A DNA stretch of 42,732 bases. Origin: JOPF133 sp052144935. Its GTDB lineage: Bacteria; Acidobacteriota; Terriglobia; Bryobacterales; Bryobacteraceae. Where the stretch lies: positions 1 to 42,732 of the forward strand of contig JBKQPR010000094.1 in the NCBI GenBank assembly GCA_052144935.1, read 5' to 3'. Below, in pieces: positions 1 through 7,141 of the stretch (the stretch's first letter is position 1; every line of letters begins with the position of its first letter). The translations under genes and the position numbers were made by a program. Under the pieces are notes generated by a model. It ran no database searches. It was not told where the DNA came from and was given only the letters and a program-made list of their open reading frames with translations.

Positions 1-20
1 CCTCGGTCGCCGCCGGGCCC

Positions 21-128
21 AGAGGGCACCCCAGAGGGCACCCCAGAGGGCACCCCAGAGGGCACCCCAGAGGGCACCCCAGAGGGCACCCCAGAGGGCA
101 CCCCAGGGGGCACCCCAGAGGGCACCCA
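21..128. repeat. 12-bp minisatellite, nine copies
   Basis: Nine head-to-tail copies of the unit AGAGGGCACCCC run without interruption; copy eight has AGGGGG and the last ends in CCCA. The array begins inside GGGCCCAGAGGGCACC and stops seven bases before the stop codon of the crotonase gene at 135. Related GGGCCC-N3-GGGC motifs occur at about 2008, 6427 and 7505, so the array looks like a local expansion of a dispersed motif. No reading frame of its own is supported. Confidence 0.95.
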
Positions 129-134
129 ATCGCG

Positions 135-911
135 CTACTTCCCCGACCAGCACGGCGCGCGCTTTCCGAGGAAGGCCGTGATGCCTTCCTGCGCGTCGGC
201 CGCCAGCGCGTTCATGGACATCACTTCTTTGGCATACGCATACGCCTTCGGCTGGTCGAGATCGATCTGTGTGTAGAACGCCTGCTTCCCGATTGCCACC
301 ACCAGGCTGCTGGCTTCCGCCACCTTGGCCGCCAACTTGCGCGTGGCCGCTTCCAGTCCGGCGGCGGCGACCACCTGGTTGATCAGTCCCCAATCGGCGG
401 CCGTGTGCGCGTCCACCAACTCTCCGGTCAGCAGCATCTGCAGCGCGCGCTTGCGGCCGATGGCGCGCGTCAACTCGACCATAGGGGTGGTGCAGAAGAG
501 GCCGATCTTCACGCCGGGCGTGGCGAAGGCCGCCTCTTCCGCCGCCACTGCCAGGTCGCAAGCGGCCACTAACTGGCATCCGGCCGCCGTGGCGATGCCC
601 TGCACCTGCGCAATCACCGGCTGCGGGATGGCATGGACCTTCATCATCAGATCGCTGCACACATCGAAGATGCGGCGGTACTGGGCGATTCCGCGCCCGG
701 TCATCTCCGAAAGATCGTGTCCCGAGCAGAACACCTTCCCGGCGGCGGCCAGGATCACCGCGCGGATTTCCCCGGTGCGGCCGATCTCCTCCAGGCAGGC
801 GCTCAGCTCCAGCATCAGGGCCAGCGAGAGGGCGTTGCGCCGCTCGGGCCGGTTCAAGGTCACGACGGCCGTGGGGCCGTCACGAGTCACGGATAAGTGT
901 TCCCAGCTCAT
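135..911 (-). CDS. Enoyl-CoA hydratase/isomerase family protein, ECHDC3-like
   Basis: A 258-residue crotonase-fold protein, full length for the family. Seen: the N-terminal VTLNRPERRNALS motif, the oxyanion-hole segment around FCSGHDLSEM (about 61-70), and GIATAAGCQLVAACDL followed by FATPGVKIGLFCTTP. In crotonase the two catalytic glutamates lie in the GGGCEL-like and PEI-like segments; here those positions read Q and G. That pattern fits ECHDC3-type proteins, in which ordinary hydratase activity is doubtful. The ATG overlaps the TGA of the upstream acyl-CoA synthetase (ATGA, 908-911), so the two are translationally coupled and probably act on the same acyl-CoA. The fold is secure; the reaction is not. 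Confidence 0.88.
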   Translation of the reverse strand: MSWEHLSVTRDGPTAVVTLNRPERRNALSLALMLELSACLEEIGRTGEIRAVILAAAGKVFCSGHDLSEMTGRGIAQYRRIFDVCSDLMMKVHAIPQPVIAQVQGIATAAGCQLVAACDLAVAAEEAAFATPGVKIGLFCTTPMVELTRAIGRKRALQMLLTGELVDAHTAADWGLINQVVAAAGLEAATRKLAAKVAEASSLVVAIGKQAFYTQIDLDQPKAYAYAKEVMSMNALAADAQEGITAFLGKRAPCWSGK

Positions 912-2464
912 ATTCCGCTCGTTGTTTGGCGCGCCTGCTCGCGCAGCCGGTTCTTGCGAATCTTGCCCGTGGCGGTCCGCGGCAGGGCGCCGAATTCCAC
1001 CTCACGCGGGCACTTGAAGTGCGCCAACCGTTCACGGCACCAGGCAATCAGTTCCTCCGCCGTGACCGATGCGCCGGGCTTCAACCCGACGTAGGCCTTG
1101 GGCGCCTCGCCCCATTTCTCGTCGGGGACCGCCACAATGGCCGCCTCAGCCACGGCCGGATGATCGGCCAGCACCTTCTCCACTTCGATCGACGAAATGT
1201 TCTCGCCGCCCGAAATCACAATGTCCTTCTTGCGGTCGCGCAGCTCGATGTAGCCATCCGGGTGGACCACCGCCAGGTCGCCGGAGTGGAACCAGCCGCC
1301 CGCGAAGGCTTCGGCGGTCGCTTCGGGACTCTTGTAGTAGCCCAGCATCACGTTGTTGCCCCGCATCAGCACTTCACCCATGGTTTCGCCATTGGCGGGA
1401 ACGTCGCGCATGTGGCTATCGACCACGCGCAGGTCCATCCCGGCCACCATGTAAGGCACTCCCTGGCGGGCCTTCAGCCTGGCGCGGCCAAAGACATCCA
1501 ACTGCTGCCAGCCGGCTTGCGGAGCGCAGACCGTGTGGGGCCCATAAGTCTCGGTGAGGCCGTAGACGTGGTTCAGGCGGGCGCCGATGGCTTCGGCGGC
1601 GCGGATTACCGCGGGGGTGGGCGGCGCGCCGGCGGTCACGATCGTGATCGGCCGGCTGAAGCGGATGCCTTCGGCGGCACAGTGCTCGGCCAGCGAGGCG
1701 ACCACCACCGGGGCGCCGCAAAGGTGCGTAACGCCTTCCGCTTCGATCAGCCGCAGCGCCTCCCGCGGCTCCGGGCGCGGCAGACAGATGTGGCGGCCGC
1801 CCACCGCCGTCACGGCCCACGGGAAGCACCAGCCATTGGCGTGGAACATGGGCAGCGTCCAGAGGTAGACGCTATCGTGCGTCAGTCCATGCTCAGCGAT
1901 CTCGCCCATGGCGTTTACCCAGGCCCCCCGGTGGGTGTACATCACTCCCTTGGGGACGCCGGTGGTGCCGCTGGTGTAGTTCACCGCGATGCACGCGTTT
2001 TCGTCGAGCGGGCCCAGAGGGCGCGCCACAGGGCGGCCCGGCGGGTCCACAGGTCCCCCGGCGCTTTCCAGGAAGACCTCGTAGTTGTCGATCAGGTGCT
2101 CCACTCCGGCCGATTCCACGAGATGGCGCAGGCCGGGATCTACGAGCAGCACTTTGGCGCCGCAGTGTTTCAGGATCCAGGCCAGCTCGGGGGAGGCCAG
2201 GCGGGTGTTGAGCATGACGAGCACGGCGCCGATGCGCAGGGGCCCGAAGTGGGCCTCCAGCGCGCAAACGCCGTTGAGGGCCAGGACCGCGACACGGTCG
2301 CCGGGCGCAACTCCGAGGGATTGGAGCGCCGCGGCCAGACGTTCCACGCGCGCGGCAAACTGGCGGTAGGTGAATTGGCGCTCGCCATCCACCACGGCCG
2401 GCGAATCGCCATAGACATACGCGGCGCGGGCCAGAAAATCCAGTGGGGTCAGAGGCGCAATCAT
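908..2464 (-). CDS. AMP-forming acyl-CoA synthetase (ANL superfamily)
   Basis: A 518-residue adenylate-forming enzyme expected to activate a carboxylic acid to acyl-AMP and then acyl-CoA in the cytoplasm. Seen: P-loop-like YTSGTTGVPKG (about 163-173), a YGLTETYG adenylate motif, GWFHSGDLAV, the hinge region RDRKKDIVISGGENI and a C-terminal PRTATGKIRK with the catalytic lysine. Length and motif order are normal for medium/long-chain fatty acid ligases. The start at MIAPLTPLDF was chosen because homologues begin there; the frame is open 30 codons further upstream but that part is proline/arginine-rich. It overlaps the downstream crotonase by four bases. The exact substrate cannot be read from sequence. 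Confidence 0.92.
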   Translation of the reverse strand: MIAPLTPLDFLARAAYVYGDSPAVVDGERQFTYRQFAARVERLAAALQSLGVAPGDRVAVLALNGVCALEAHFGPLRIGAVLVMLNTRLASPELAWILKHCGAKVLLVDPGLRHLVESAGVEHLIDNYEVFLESAGGPVDPPGRPVARPLGPLDENACIAVNYTSGTTGVPKGVMYTHRGAWVNAMGEIAEHGLTHDSVYLWTLPMFHANGWCFPWAVTAVGGRHICLPRPEPREALRLIEAEGVTHLCGAPVVVASLAEHCAAEGIRFSRPITIVTAGAPPTPAVIRAAEAIGARLNHVYGLTETYGPHTVCAPQAGWQQLDVFGRARLKARQGVPYMVAGMDLRVVDSHMRDVPANGETMGEVLMRGNNVMLGYYKSPEATAEAFAGGWFHSGDLAVVHPDGYIELRDRKKDIVISGGENISSIEVEKVLADHPAVAEAAIVAVPDEKWGEAPKAYVGLKPGASVTAEELIAWCRERLAHFKCPREVEFGALPRTATGKIRKNRLREQARQTTSGI

Positions 2465-2540
2465 TGGGTACCCGAGCGTGATTGTACTCCATTGGCGCGG
2501 CGGGGTTGGGGCGCGGAGAGCGGCCGGACCGCGGACGGGC

Positions 2541-2981
2541 TCAGACGCTTCCAATCAGGACGAGATTTCCGGGACCGGTGCCGTGTACTGCCTTCAGGGG
2601 AATGGACCGGTCGAACGTGGCCAGCCGACCGTGATTCCGAACGGCCAGACCAAGCAAATACGCATCCGTGATCTTCTGGTGTCCGCCGATCATGGATGGC
2701 CGAAACAACGACTCATCCATCAGGGACACTGAATCCTCCCAGAAATGATGGTCCGTCGTGGAGCAAAAACTTCGCAGGCGGCCGGCCACTTCGGCGGGAG
2801 TCGCTTCGACGGTAGGATATGCGGGGTTGCTCAGGACGCGGATACAACCGTTTATGGTCATCGGGCACGTCGCCCAACCGTGCTTTCGATTCCGGCCGAA
2901 CCAACGGTGTGCGTCCTCGTGGTTGAAGTGGCCGGATCGACGAGGCACCAGGACAGTCACGTCTGGAAGGGCGATGCTCAA
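2541..2981 (-). CDS. vapC: PIN-domain ribonuclease toxin, VapC family
   Basis: A 146-residue PIN-domain protein of the VapC type that carries a GWATCPMTINGCIRV segment. Acidic residues expected for metal binding are visible: D7 in LPDVTVLV, the acidic residue of ITDAYLLGLA, and FDRSI near the C-terminus. VapC toxins are Mg-dependent endoribonucleases restrained by a DNA-binding antitoxin. The start is TTG, overlapping the antitoxin stop (TTGA read on the minus strand, 2978-2981). It appears intact. The target RNA is unknown. Confidence 0.88.
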   Translation of the reverse strand: MSIALPDVTVLVPRRSGHFNHEDAHRWFGRNRKHGWATCPMTINGCIRVLSNPAYPTVEATPAEVAGRLRSFCSTTDHHFWEDSVSLMDESLFRPSMIGGHQKITDAYLLGLAVRNHGRLATFDRSIPLKAVHGTGPGNLVLIGSV

Positions 2982-3202
2982 GCCTCTTCTCGCAATTGGT
3001 TCACTATTTCCAGATCGGGTTTCGAAGCGCCGGCCTTCGGCAGGAAAAGCAGAGCGCCATGGCGGACCTTCCCGGGAGCCTTAGCCACCAGCGACTGCCG
3101 AGCCAGCTCTGAGATAACCCGCCCGATCGTCACCCCTTGTTGCCGGGCCAAATGCCTGGCAGCATTCACGAGATCGTCGTCGAGATCCAACGTCGTACGC
3201 AT
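2978..3202 (-). CDS. vapB: Ribbon-helix-helix antitoxin, VapB-like
   Basis: A 74-residue protein whose N-terminus, MRTTLDLDDDLVNAARHLA, is a typical ribbon-helix-helix DNA-binding segment. The C-terminal half (LPKAGASKPDLEIVNQLREE) would wrap the PIN toxin. The start at 3202 was chosen over an ATG seven codons upstream because the conserved MRTTLDLD begins here. The stop overlaps the TTG start of the toxin, giving tight coupling. A palindrome over a TATATA box lies 16 bases upstream and is a plausible autoregulatory site. Confidence 0.87.
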   Translation of the reverse strand: MRTTLDLDDDLVNAARHLARQQGVTIGRVISELARQSLVAKAPGKVRHGALLFLPKAGASKPDLEIVNQLREEA

Positions 3203-3217
3203 ACGATCAGCATGACA

Positions 3218-3252
3218 CATCAAGCATCAGGTTATATAGATGATGATTGATG
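3218..3252 (-). promoter_or_regulatory. Candidate vapBC promoter/operator
   Basis: Inverted arms CATCAAGCATC (3218-3228) and GATGATTGATG (3242-3252) match as reverse complements at ten of eleven positions and flank TATATA (3233-3238), which fits a -10 box for the leftward vapBC transcript. Ribbon-helix-helix antitoxins usually repress their own promoter by binding such palindromes. Operator function is inferred. Confidence 0.55.
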
Positions 3253-3417
3253 CGTTGCCCCAGTCACTGCACGCCGCGGACGTGCGCATTCCGGACGCAA
3301 AGGGCTGGTTGCTGTGTTCGACCTGACACGGCGCCGAGGAGCTTGCCGCGAAACTGGGAGTGGCGTTGTGACGGAGAGCGGGGCCGGTTCCCACGGCGGT
3401 CCCGGCCGCGAGTGAGT

Positions 3418-3714
3418 TTAGTGACCGGCCCCTCGGAGCATGGCGATGACCTGGTCAAGCGCCAGGTGTATGTCGCACAGCGGCTCGATCTTGAAATCGA
3501 CAAACGGGTAGCCGGGGTAGCTAAAGATCAACTGGTTCAGCGCATCCGCAGAGCCGGCGTTGCAGATGCCCACTCCGCCGCCGGTGACGAAGGCGTAGCT
3601 GCAGTCGAAGGTCTTGTCGGCAAGCTTGGCATCGATCCAAGCCTTGGACGCTTCCAGAGCGGTCACCGGCGGCACTTGCTGACGCCGCGGTGTTACGGTA
3701 ACGAGAAATTTCAT
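3418..3714 (-). CDS. Conserved small protein, muconolactone-isomerase-like fold possible
   Basis: A 98-residue soluble protein starting MKFLVTVTPRRQQVPPVTAL. The beta-strand start, charged helix (ASKAWIDAKLADKT), glycine turn (VTGGGVGICNAGSADALNQL) and YPGYPFVDFKIEPL resemble the dimeric ferredoxin-like fold of muconolactone-isomerase/YciI-type proteins. No catalytic residue can be assigned. ATG 3714 was chosen because homologous-looking sequence begins there and AGGAG lies just upstream; a GTG eight codons earlier falls inside a tandem duplication. It stands alone between the vapBC pair and the divergent radical SAM gene. Confidence 0.65.
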   Translation of the reverse strand: MKFLVTVTPRRQQVPPVTALEASKAWIDAKLADKTFDCSYAFVTGGGVGICNAGSADALNQLIFSYPGYPFVDFKIEPLCDIHLALDQVIAMLRGAGH

Positions 3715-3746
3715 GGCTTCACTCCTGGGGGGCTTCACTCCTGGGG
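3715..3746 (-). repeat. Tandem 16-bp duplication of the ribosome binding site
   Basis: Two perfect copies of GGCTTCACTCCTGGGG abut each other directly upstream of the start at 3714. On the coding strand each reads CCCCAGGAGTGAAGCC, so the AGGAG Shine-Dalgarno core is present twice. The proximal copy is correctly spaced for the ATG. Confidence 0.85.
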
Positions 3747-4108
3747 GAGGATATCAGTTTTCTTCTTTCAGCGCAAACGGTGGCGCGGGGGCGCGAGCGG
3801 GGGCGCGGGGACTTCCCTCAAGCGCAAGCCCGGGTCCCCATACGGTGGTCCCGCATCCAACGGTAAACCGTTGAATTTCATACGCCTACCCGCATTCCGT
3901 TCAACCCTGCGATTGCCCCATTCAACCCCGTCCTGTACCGTACAACGAATAATTTCAACATTTTAATGCCAATGTATAGGTCTCCCTGGCGGGTTTCCTT
4001 ATACTTGGCTCAAGCGTACATCTCCGCAACCTCGCCGGCCGGTGTGCGCTGTTGCCATCCTAAGCTGGGTAGTGCCGATAAACGGTTTCGGGAGGAGTTC
4101 GAAAAAGA
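3747..4108. other. Intergenic region between divergent genes
   Basis: About 360 bases without a convincing gene. It holds GC-rich direct repeats (GGGGGCGCG near 3786-3810), a perfect palindrome AACGGTAAACCGTT (3859-3872) that could bind a dimeric regulator, and a more AT-rich stretch (3940-3975). GGGAGGAG near 4090-4097 is a strong ribosome binding site for the radical SAM gene. No confident -35/-10 pair was identified. Confidence 0.6.
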
Positions 4109-6214
4109 ATGCACAAGCCAATTAAATATGTCGAGAAAGCTGTCACGTATGCCGCGGGCGCGGCTTGGGCCGTCTTCGATCAGCTCAATCGGATTCATCG
4201 CAATCCGGGATTCATCCCGCAATGGTCGGATAAGCCGCTGCTGAAATCCTGGGAGAAAGTGAAGCCGCCGCTGGGCTGGCCCCGCCAGACCGATTCGCTC
4301 TGCCCGCGCTGCGTCCCGGAGATCCGGCAGCAGATTCTGGACGGCAAGACTCCGCTGGAAGTGCTTTACACCGACAAGCCCGGCGAGATCAAAGCGCAGG
4401 TGATCGAGCGCGACGGCAAAATCCTGATGGTCAAGGACTGCCCCATTCACGGCCACTTCGAGGACGTGATGGCGATCGACACGGCCTTCTTCCAGCATCT
4501 GGAGCAGGTATTTCCGGGCCGCGACATCCGCGCCCACAACGACTCCACCCTGCACCGCCACGGATCCAGCACCATTACCCACGGGCGCGGCTCGGTCCTC
4601 ACGGTGGACCTGACCAACCGCTGCAACATGATGTGCGACCCCTGCTTCATGGACGCCAACCAGGTGGGGTTCGTCCACGAGCTGACCTGGGAGGACATCA
4701 AGACGCTGCTGGACAACGCCGTCACGATCAAGCCCAAGCGGCAGATGTCGGTGCAGTTCTCGGGCGGCGAGCCGACCATTTCTCCGTTCTTCCTGGACGC
4801 CGTGCGCTACGCCCGCGAAGTAGGCTACACCTCGGTGCAGGCGGCCACCAATGGCATCGAATTCGCCAAGAGCCCCGAATTCTGCCGCCAGGCGGCCGAG
4901 GCGGGCCTGCGCTACGCCTATTTGCAGTTCGATGGCATCGGCAACGCGGCCAACTCCCATCGCAAGGTCGGCAACCTGTTCGATGTGAAGCTGCGGGCCA
5001 TCGAGAACCTGCATTCCAACGGCGTGGACATCATTCCGGTCATCACCATCATCAACGGCATCAACAACGAGCAGGTGGGCCGCATCGTGCAGTTCGCGCT
5101 CGACAACCCCAAGAAGATTCCGTTCCTTTCGTTCCAGCCGGTGTCGTTCACCGGCCGCGACGAAGCTGTGACCGACGAGCGCCGCACCGCGCAACGCTAC
5201 ACCCTGTCTCATCTGGCGCACGACGTCAAGAACCAGACCGGCTTGGGCGAGCCGGTGCGCGATTGGTTCCCGATCTCCTTCATGTCCACCTTCTCCGACT
5301 GGAGCGACCTGGTCCACGGGCCGCAGTCCGGCTGGGGGCAGTTGAGCTGCGGGTGCCACCCCAACTGCGGCGTGGGTATGGCCGTGATGGTGGATAAGGA
5401 GACCAAGGAGAAGGCGCCCGTCACCGCCTTCCTGAATGCCGACCAACTGGCGCGCGACGTGGCTCACGTCAACGACGCCGCCCGCGGCAAGTGGCTCTCG
5501 ATCGCCGGCATGGCTTTGGCGGTGGCGCGCAACTACGATCCCTTCAAAGCTCCCACGCAGTTCAAGCTGTCCGACATGATGAAGAAGTTCGACAAGACCT
5601 TCGGGGCCACCGGCAAGAGCTACGGCAAAGTGGGCAAAGATCGCACCATGGAGGACATCGAGAAGCGTCGGCGCGACCGCTGGAACTTCCTGTTCATCGC
5701 CGGCATGTGGTTCCAGGATCTGTTCAATTACGATTTCCGCCGCACCGAGCAGTGCATCATTCCGTACGCCACGCAGGAGGGCGAAATCTCCTTCTGCGCC
5801 TACAACACCGGTGTGGGCTGGCGCAACATCATCGAGAAGATGCACATGACCGCCACGCTCACCAAGTGGTACGAGGAGAATGGCAGGCACGAGATCTTCG
5901 CCGGCGGTAAATCGGTGCCGTTGAAGAACGTGGATCACTCGCTGGTGCTGCGCCAAGAGATTGTCACCAACGAGATTCAGCACGATCTGGACCGCCTGGG
6001 CATCGCCAAGACGGCCCGCGAGGAAAAGATCCGCGCGCGCGACGCCAAACTCAAAGAGCAGCAGGAAAACGAGCGCATGATGAAGCTCTACCGCGAGCAC
6101 GTGTTGAAGGAACAGCCCGGCCCCGCCCTGGTGCAGATCGGCAGCCTACCCGCGGCGGCTCCGGCGCCCAAGCCTGTTGAGGAGCGCGAGGAAGTCGGCA
6201 GCTTCGGCGATTAA
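4109..6214 (+). CDS. Radical SAM protein, tetraether-synthase (Tes)-like
   Basis: A 701-residue radical SAM enzyme. The SAM cluster motif is C172-x3-C176-x2-C179 within DLTNRCNMMCDPCFMDAN, followed by SGGEPT (218-223). Extra cysteines match the multi-cluster plan of archaeal Tes: C65/C68 (LCPRC) with C111 (KDCPIHGHF) as a rubredoxin-like site, C414/C416/C420 (SCGCHPNC), and C549 and C563 as a possible further cluster. SFQPVSFTGRD and QFDGIG also recall Tes. Tes joins lipid chain ends by C-C bonds to form membrane-spanning tetraethers, and Solibacter relatives are reported to make branched GDGTs, so a role in membrane-spanning lipid synthesis is inferred. The charged helical, Pro/Ala-rich tail after about 640 is an extension. 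GGGAGGAG supports this ATG. Family confidence is high; the reaction is inferred. Confidence 0.85.
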   Translation: MHKPIKYVEKAVTYAAGAAWAVFDQLNRIHRNPGFIPQWSDKPLLKSWEKVKPPLGWPRQTDSLCPRCVPEIRQQILDGKTPLEVLYTDKPGEIKAQVIERDGKILMVKDCPIHGHFEDVMAIDTAFFQHLEQVFPGRDIRAHNDSTLHRHGSSTITHGRGSVLTVDLTNRCNMMCDPCFMDANQVGFVHELTWEDIKTLLDNAVTIKPKRQMSVQFSGGEPTISPFFLDAVRYAREVGYTSVQAATNGIEFAKSPEFCRQAAEAGLRYAYLQFDGIGNAANSHRKVGNLFDVKLRAIENLHSNGVDIIPVITIINGINNEQVGRIVQFALDNPKKIPFLSFQPVSFTGRDEAVTDERRTAQRYTLSHLAHDVKNQTGLGEPVRDWFPISFMSTFSDWSDLVHGPQSGWGQLSCGCHPNCGVGMAVMVDKETKEKAPVTAFLNADQLARDVAHVNDAARGKWLSIAGMALAVARNYDPFKAPTQFKLSDMMKKFDKTFGATGKSYGKVGKDRTMEDIEKRRRDRWNFLFIAGMWFQDLFNYDFRRTEQCIIPYATQEGEISFCAYNTGVGWRNIIEKMHMTATLTKWYEENGRHEIFAGGKSVPLKNVDHSLVLRQEIVTNEIQHDLDRLGIAKTAREEKIRARDAKLKEQQENERMMKLYREHVLKEQPGPALVQIGSLPAAAPAPKPVEEREEVGSFGD

Positions 6215-6246
6215 GGGAACACTCTCCTGGAAACGCATTCAGCGAG

Positions 6247-6340
6247 GTGGGGCGGACCCCCTGGTCCGCGACGCCCTCGCCGGCCTTCGGACGAAGGCCG
6301 GCCGGACCTTGAGGGCACCCCCAGGGGGGTCCGCCCACAC
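6247..6340. repeat. Imperfect inverted-repeat element (REP/MITE-like)
   Basis: Outer arms GTGGGGCGGACCCCCTGG (6247-6264) and CCAGGGGGGTCCGCCCAC (6321-6338) are near-perfect reverse complements. The centre holds another hairpin, CGGCCTTCG-GA-CGAAGGCCG (6281-6300). It lies between convergent genes and could fold as a long RNA hairpin. The GGTGGGGCGGAC opening resembles repeats that are abundant in Solibacter-like genomes, from memory. Confidence 0.75.
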
Positions 6341-6456
6341 CGTTATCAACGTCTTCCTCGCTTTTGGTAGGAGGCAGGCCCATGAGCGCTCCCTTACATA
6401 CAGTCGCGGCCCTGAAGCGCGGAGCCGGGCCCAGAGGGCGCCCCCGTTAGGGAGTG

Positions 6457-6996
6457 TTACAGGCCGCGGAAGAGTTCCTCCACGCTAATGGCTACTCCGG
6501 GCAATAAATCCGTGGTCAGTACGCCGGAGGCGTGAAGCCTGCTGACGCGGTCCTGGGTGAAGATCATGATTTCCTGCGTCTCCGCTGAGATCAGCCAGAC
6601 CTCTAGCACGCCAGCGGACAGATAGCGCTGCCTCTTGAGCATCAGCCCGTTGTAGGTGTCGGAGTTCGAAGCAATCTCGATGGCCAGATCGGGGACGAAG
6701 CGCTGCACGCGCTTGTCGAGATCCAGCAGCGGCTGTTTGGCCGGACCGAAAAAGCTCACGTCCGGGCCGTGGGCGTTGCCGAGAAAATCGTATTCCTGCT
6801 CGGCGAAGATCAGGCCGAGGTTGCGTTCCCTGACAAGCGGCAGTAGCAGTGCGATGAGCAGGTCCCGCAGCCAATTGTGGCGTGGAGTGTTTCCGGACAC
6901 GTCGATCAGTTGTCCGTCGACCAGTTCGTGATTCTCCGCAACGTCGTCGGGGAGCCGCTCAAAATCGTCGATCGTAAGCGCGGTGCTGGTCGCCAT
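6457..6996 (-). CDS. Uma2 family putative endonuclease (DUF820)
   Basis: A 179-residue protein with the Uma2 restriction-endonuclease-like fold. Seen: the N-terminal MATSTALTIDDFERLPD and HELVDGQLIDVSG, then GPDVSFFG, the core PDLAIEIASNSDTYNG and LMLKRQRYLSAGVLEVWLI. The PD/E-x-K-like residues D, E and K appear present. Uma2 proteins are widespread in Acidobacteria and Cyanobacteria; their biological role is not established. The start at 6996 was chosen at the conserved N-terminus rather than an in-frame start 16 codons upstream. It is divergent from the TonB-dependent receptor. Confidence 0.85.
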   Translation of the reverse strand: MATSTALTIDDFERLPDDVAENHELVDGQLIDVSGNTPRHNWLRDLLIALLLPLVRERNLGLIFAEQEYDFLGNAHGPDVSFFGPAKQPLLDLDKRVQRFVPDLAIEIASNSDTYNGLMLKRQRYLSAGVLEVWLISAETQEIMIFTQDRVSRLHASGVLTTDLLPGVAISVEELFRGL

Positions 6997-7059
6997 GGGT
7001 CCATTGTACGACAGCCAACACCTGCCTCCGGGACCCTCCGTCATAGCACGTTGCGGACC

Positions 7060-7093
7060 GTCCCCCGGGGGCCGCCGGGCGGTCCCCCGGGGG
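7060..7093. repeat. Paired GTCCCCCGGGGG palindromes
   Basis: Two identical 12-base units GTCCCCCGGGGG (7060-7071 and 7082-7093) flank GCCGGGCG, 22 bases apart. Each contains the self-complementary CCCCCGGGGG. They sit in the divergent region between the Uma2-like gene and the receptor gene and could form hairpins or tandem binding sites. Confidence 0.7.
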
Positions 7094-7141
7094 GTCTCGG
7101 TAACATTCGGCGCGTCCGTTGCGCCTAGAATGTGTATCCAA

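Noticed and set aside
3241..3375. Possible protein remnant (ALPQSLHAADVRIPDAKGWL) before the small gene at 3418
   Set aside because: Interrupted by a stop after about 28 codons and too short to assign.
4010..6100. A 696-codon minus-strand frame antisense to the radical SAM gene
   Set aside because: It is a high-GC shadow of the real gene: His/Val/Gly-rich, with no motif, while the plus frame has all the cysteine motifs and a ribosome site.
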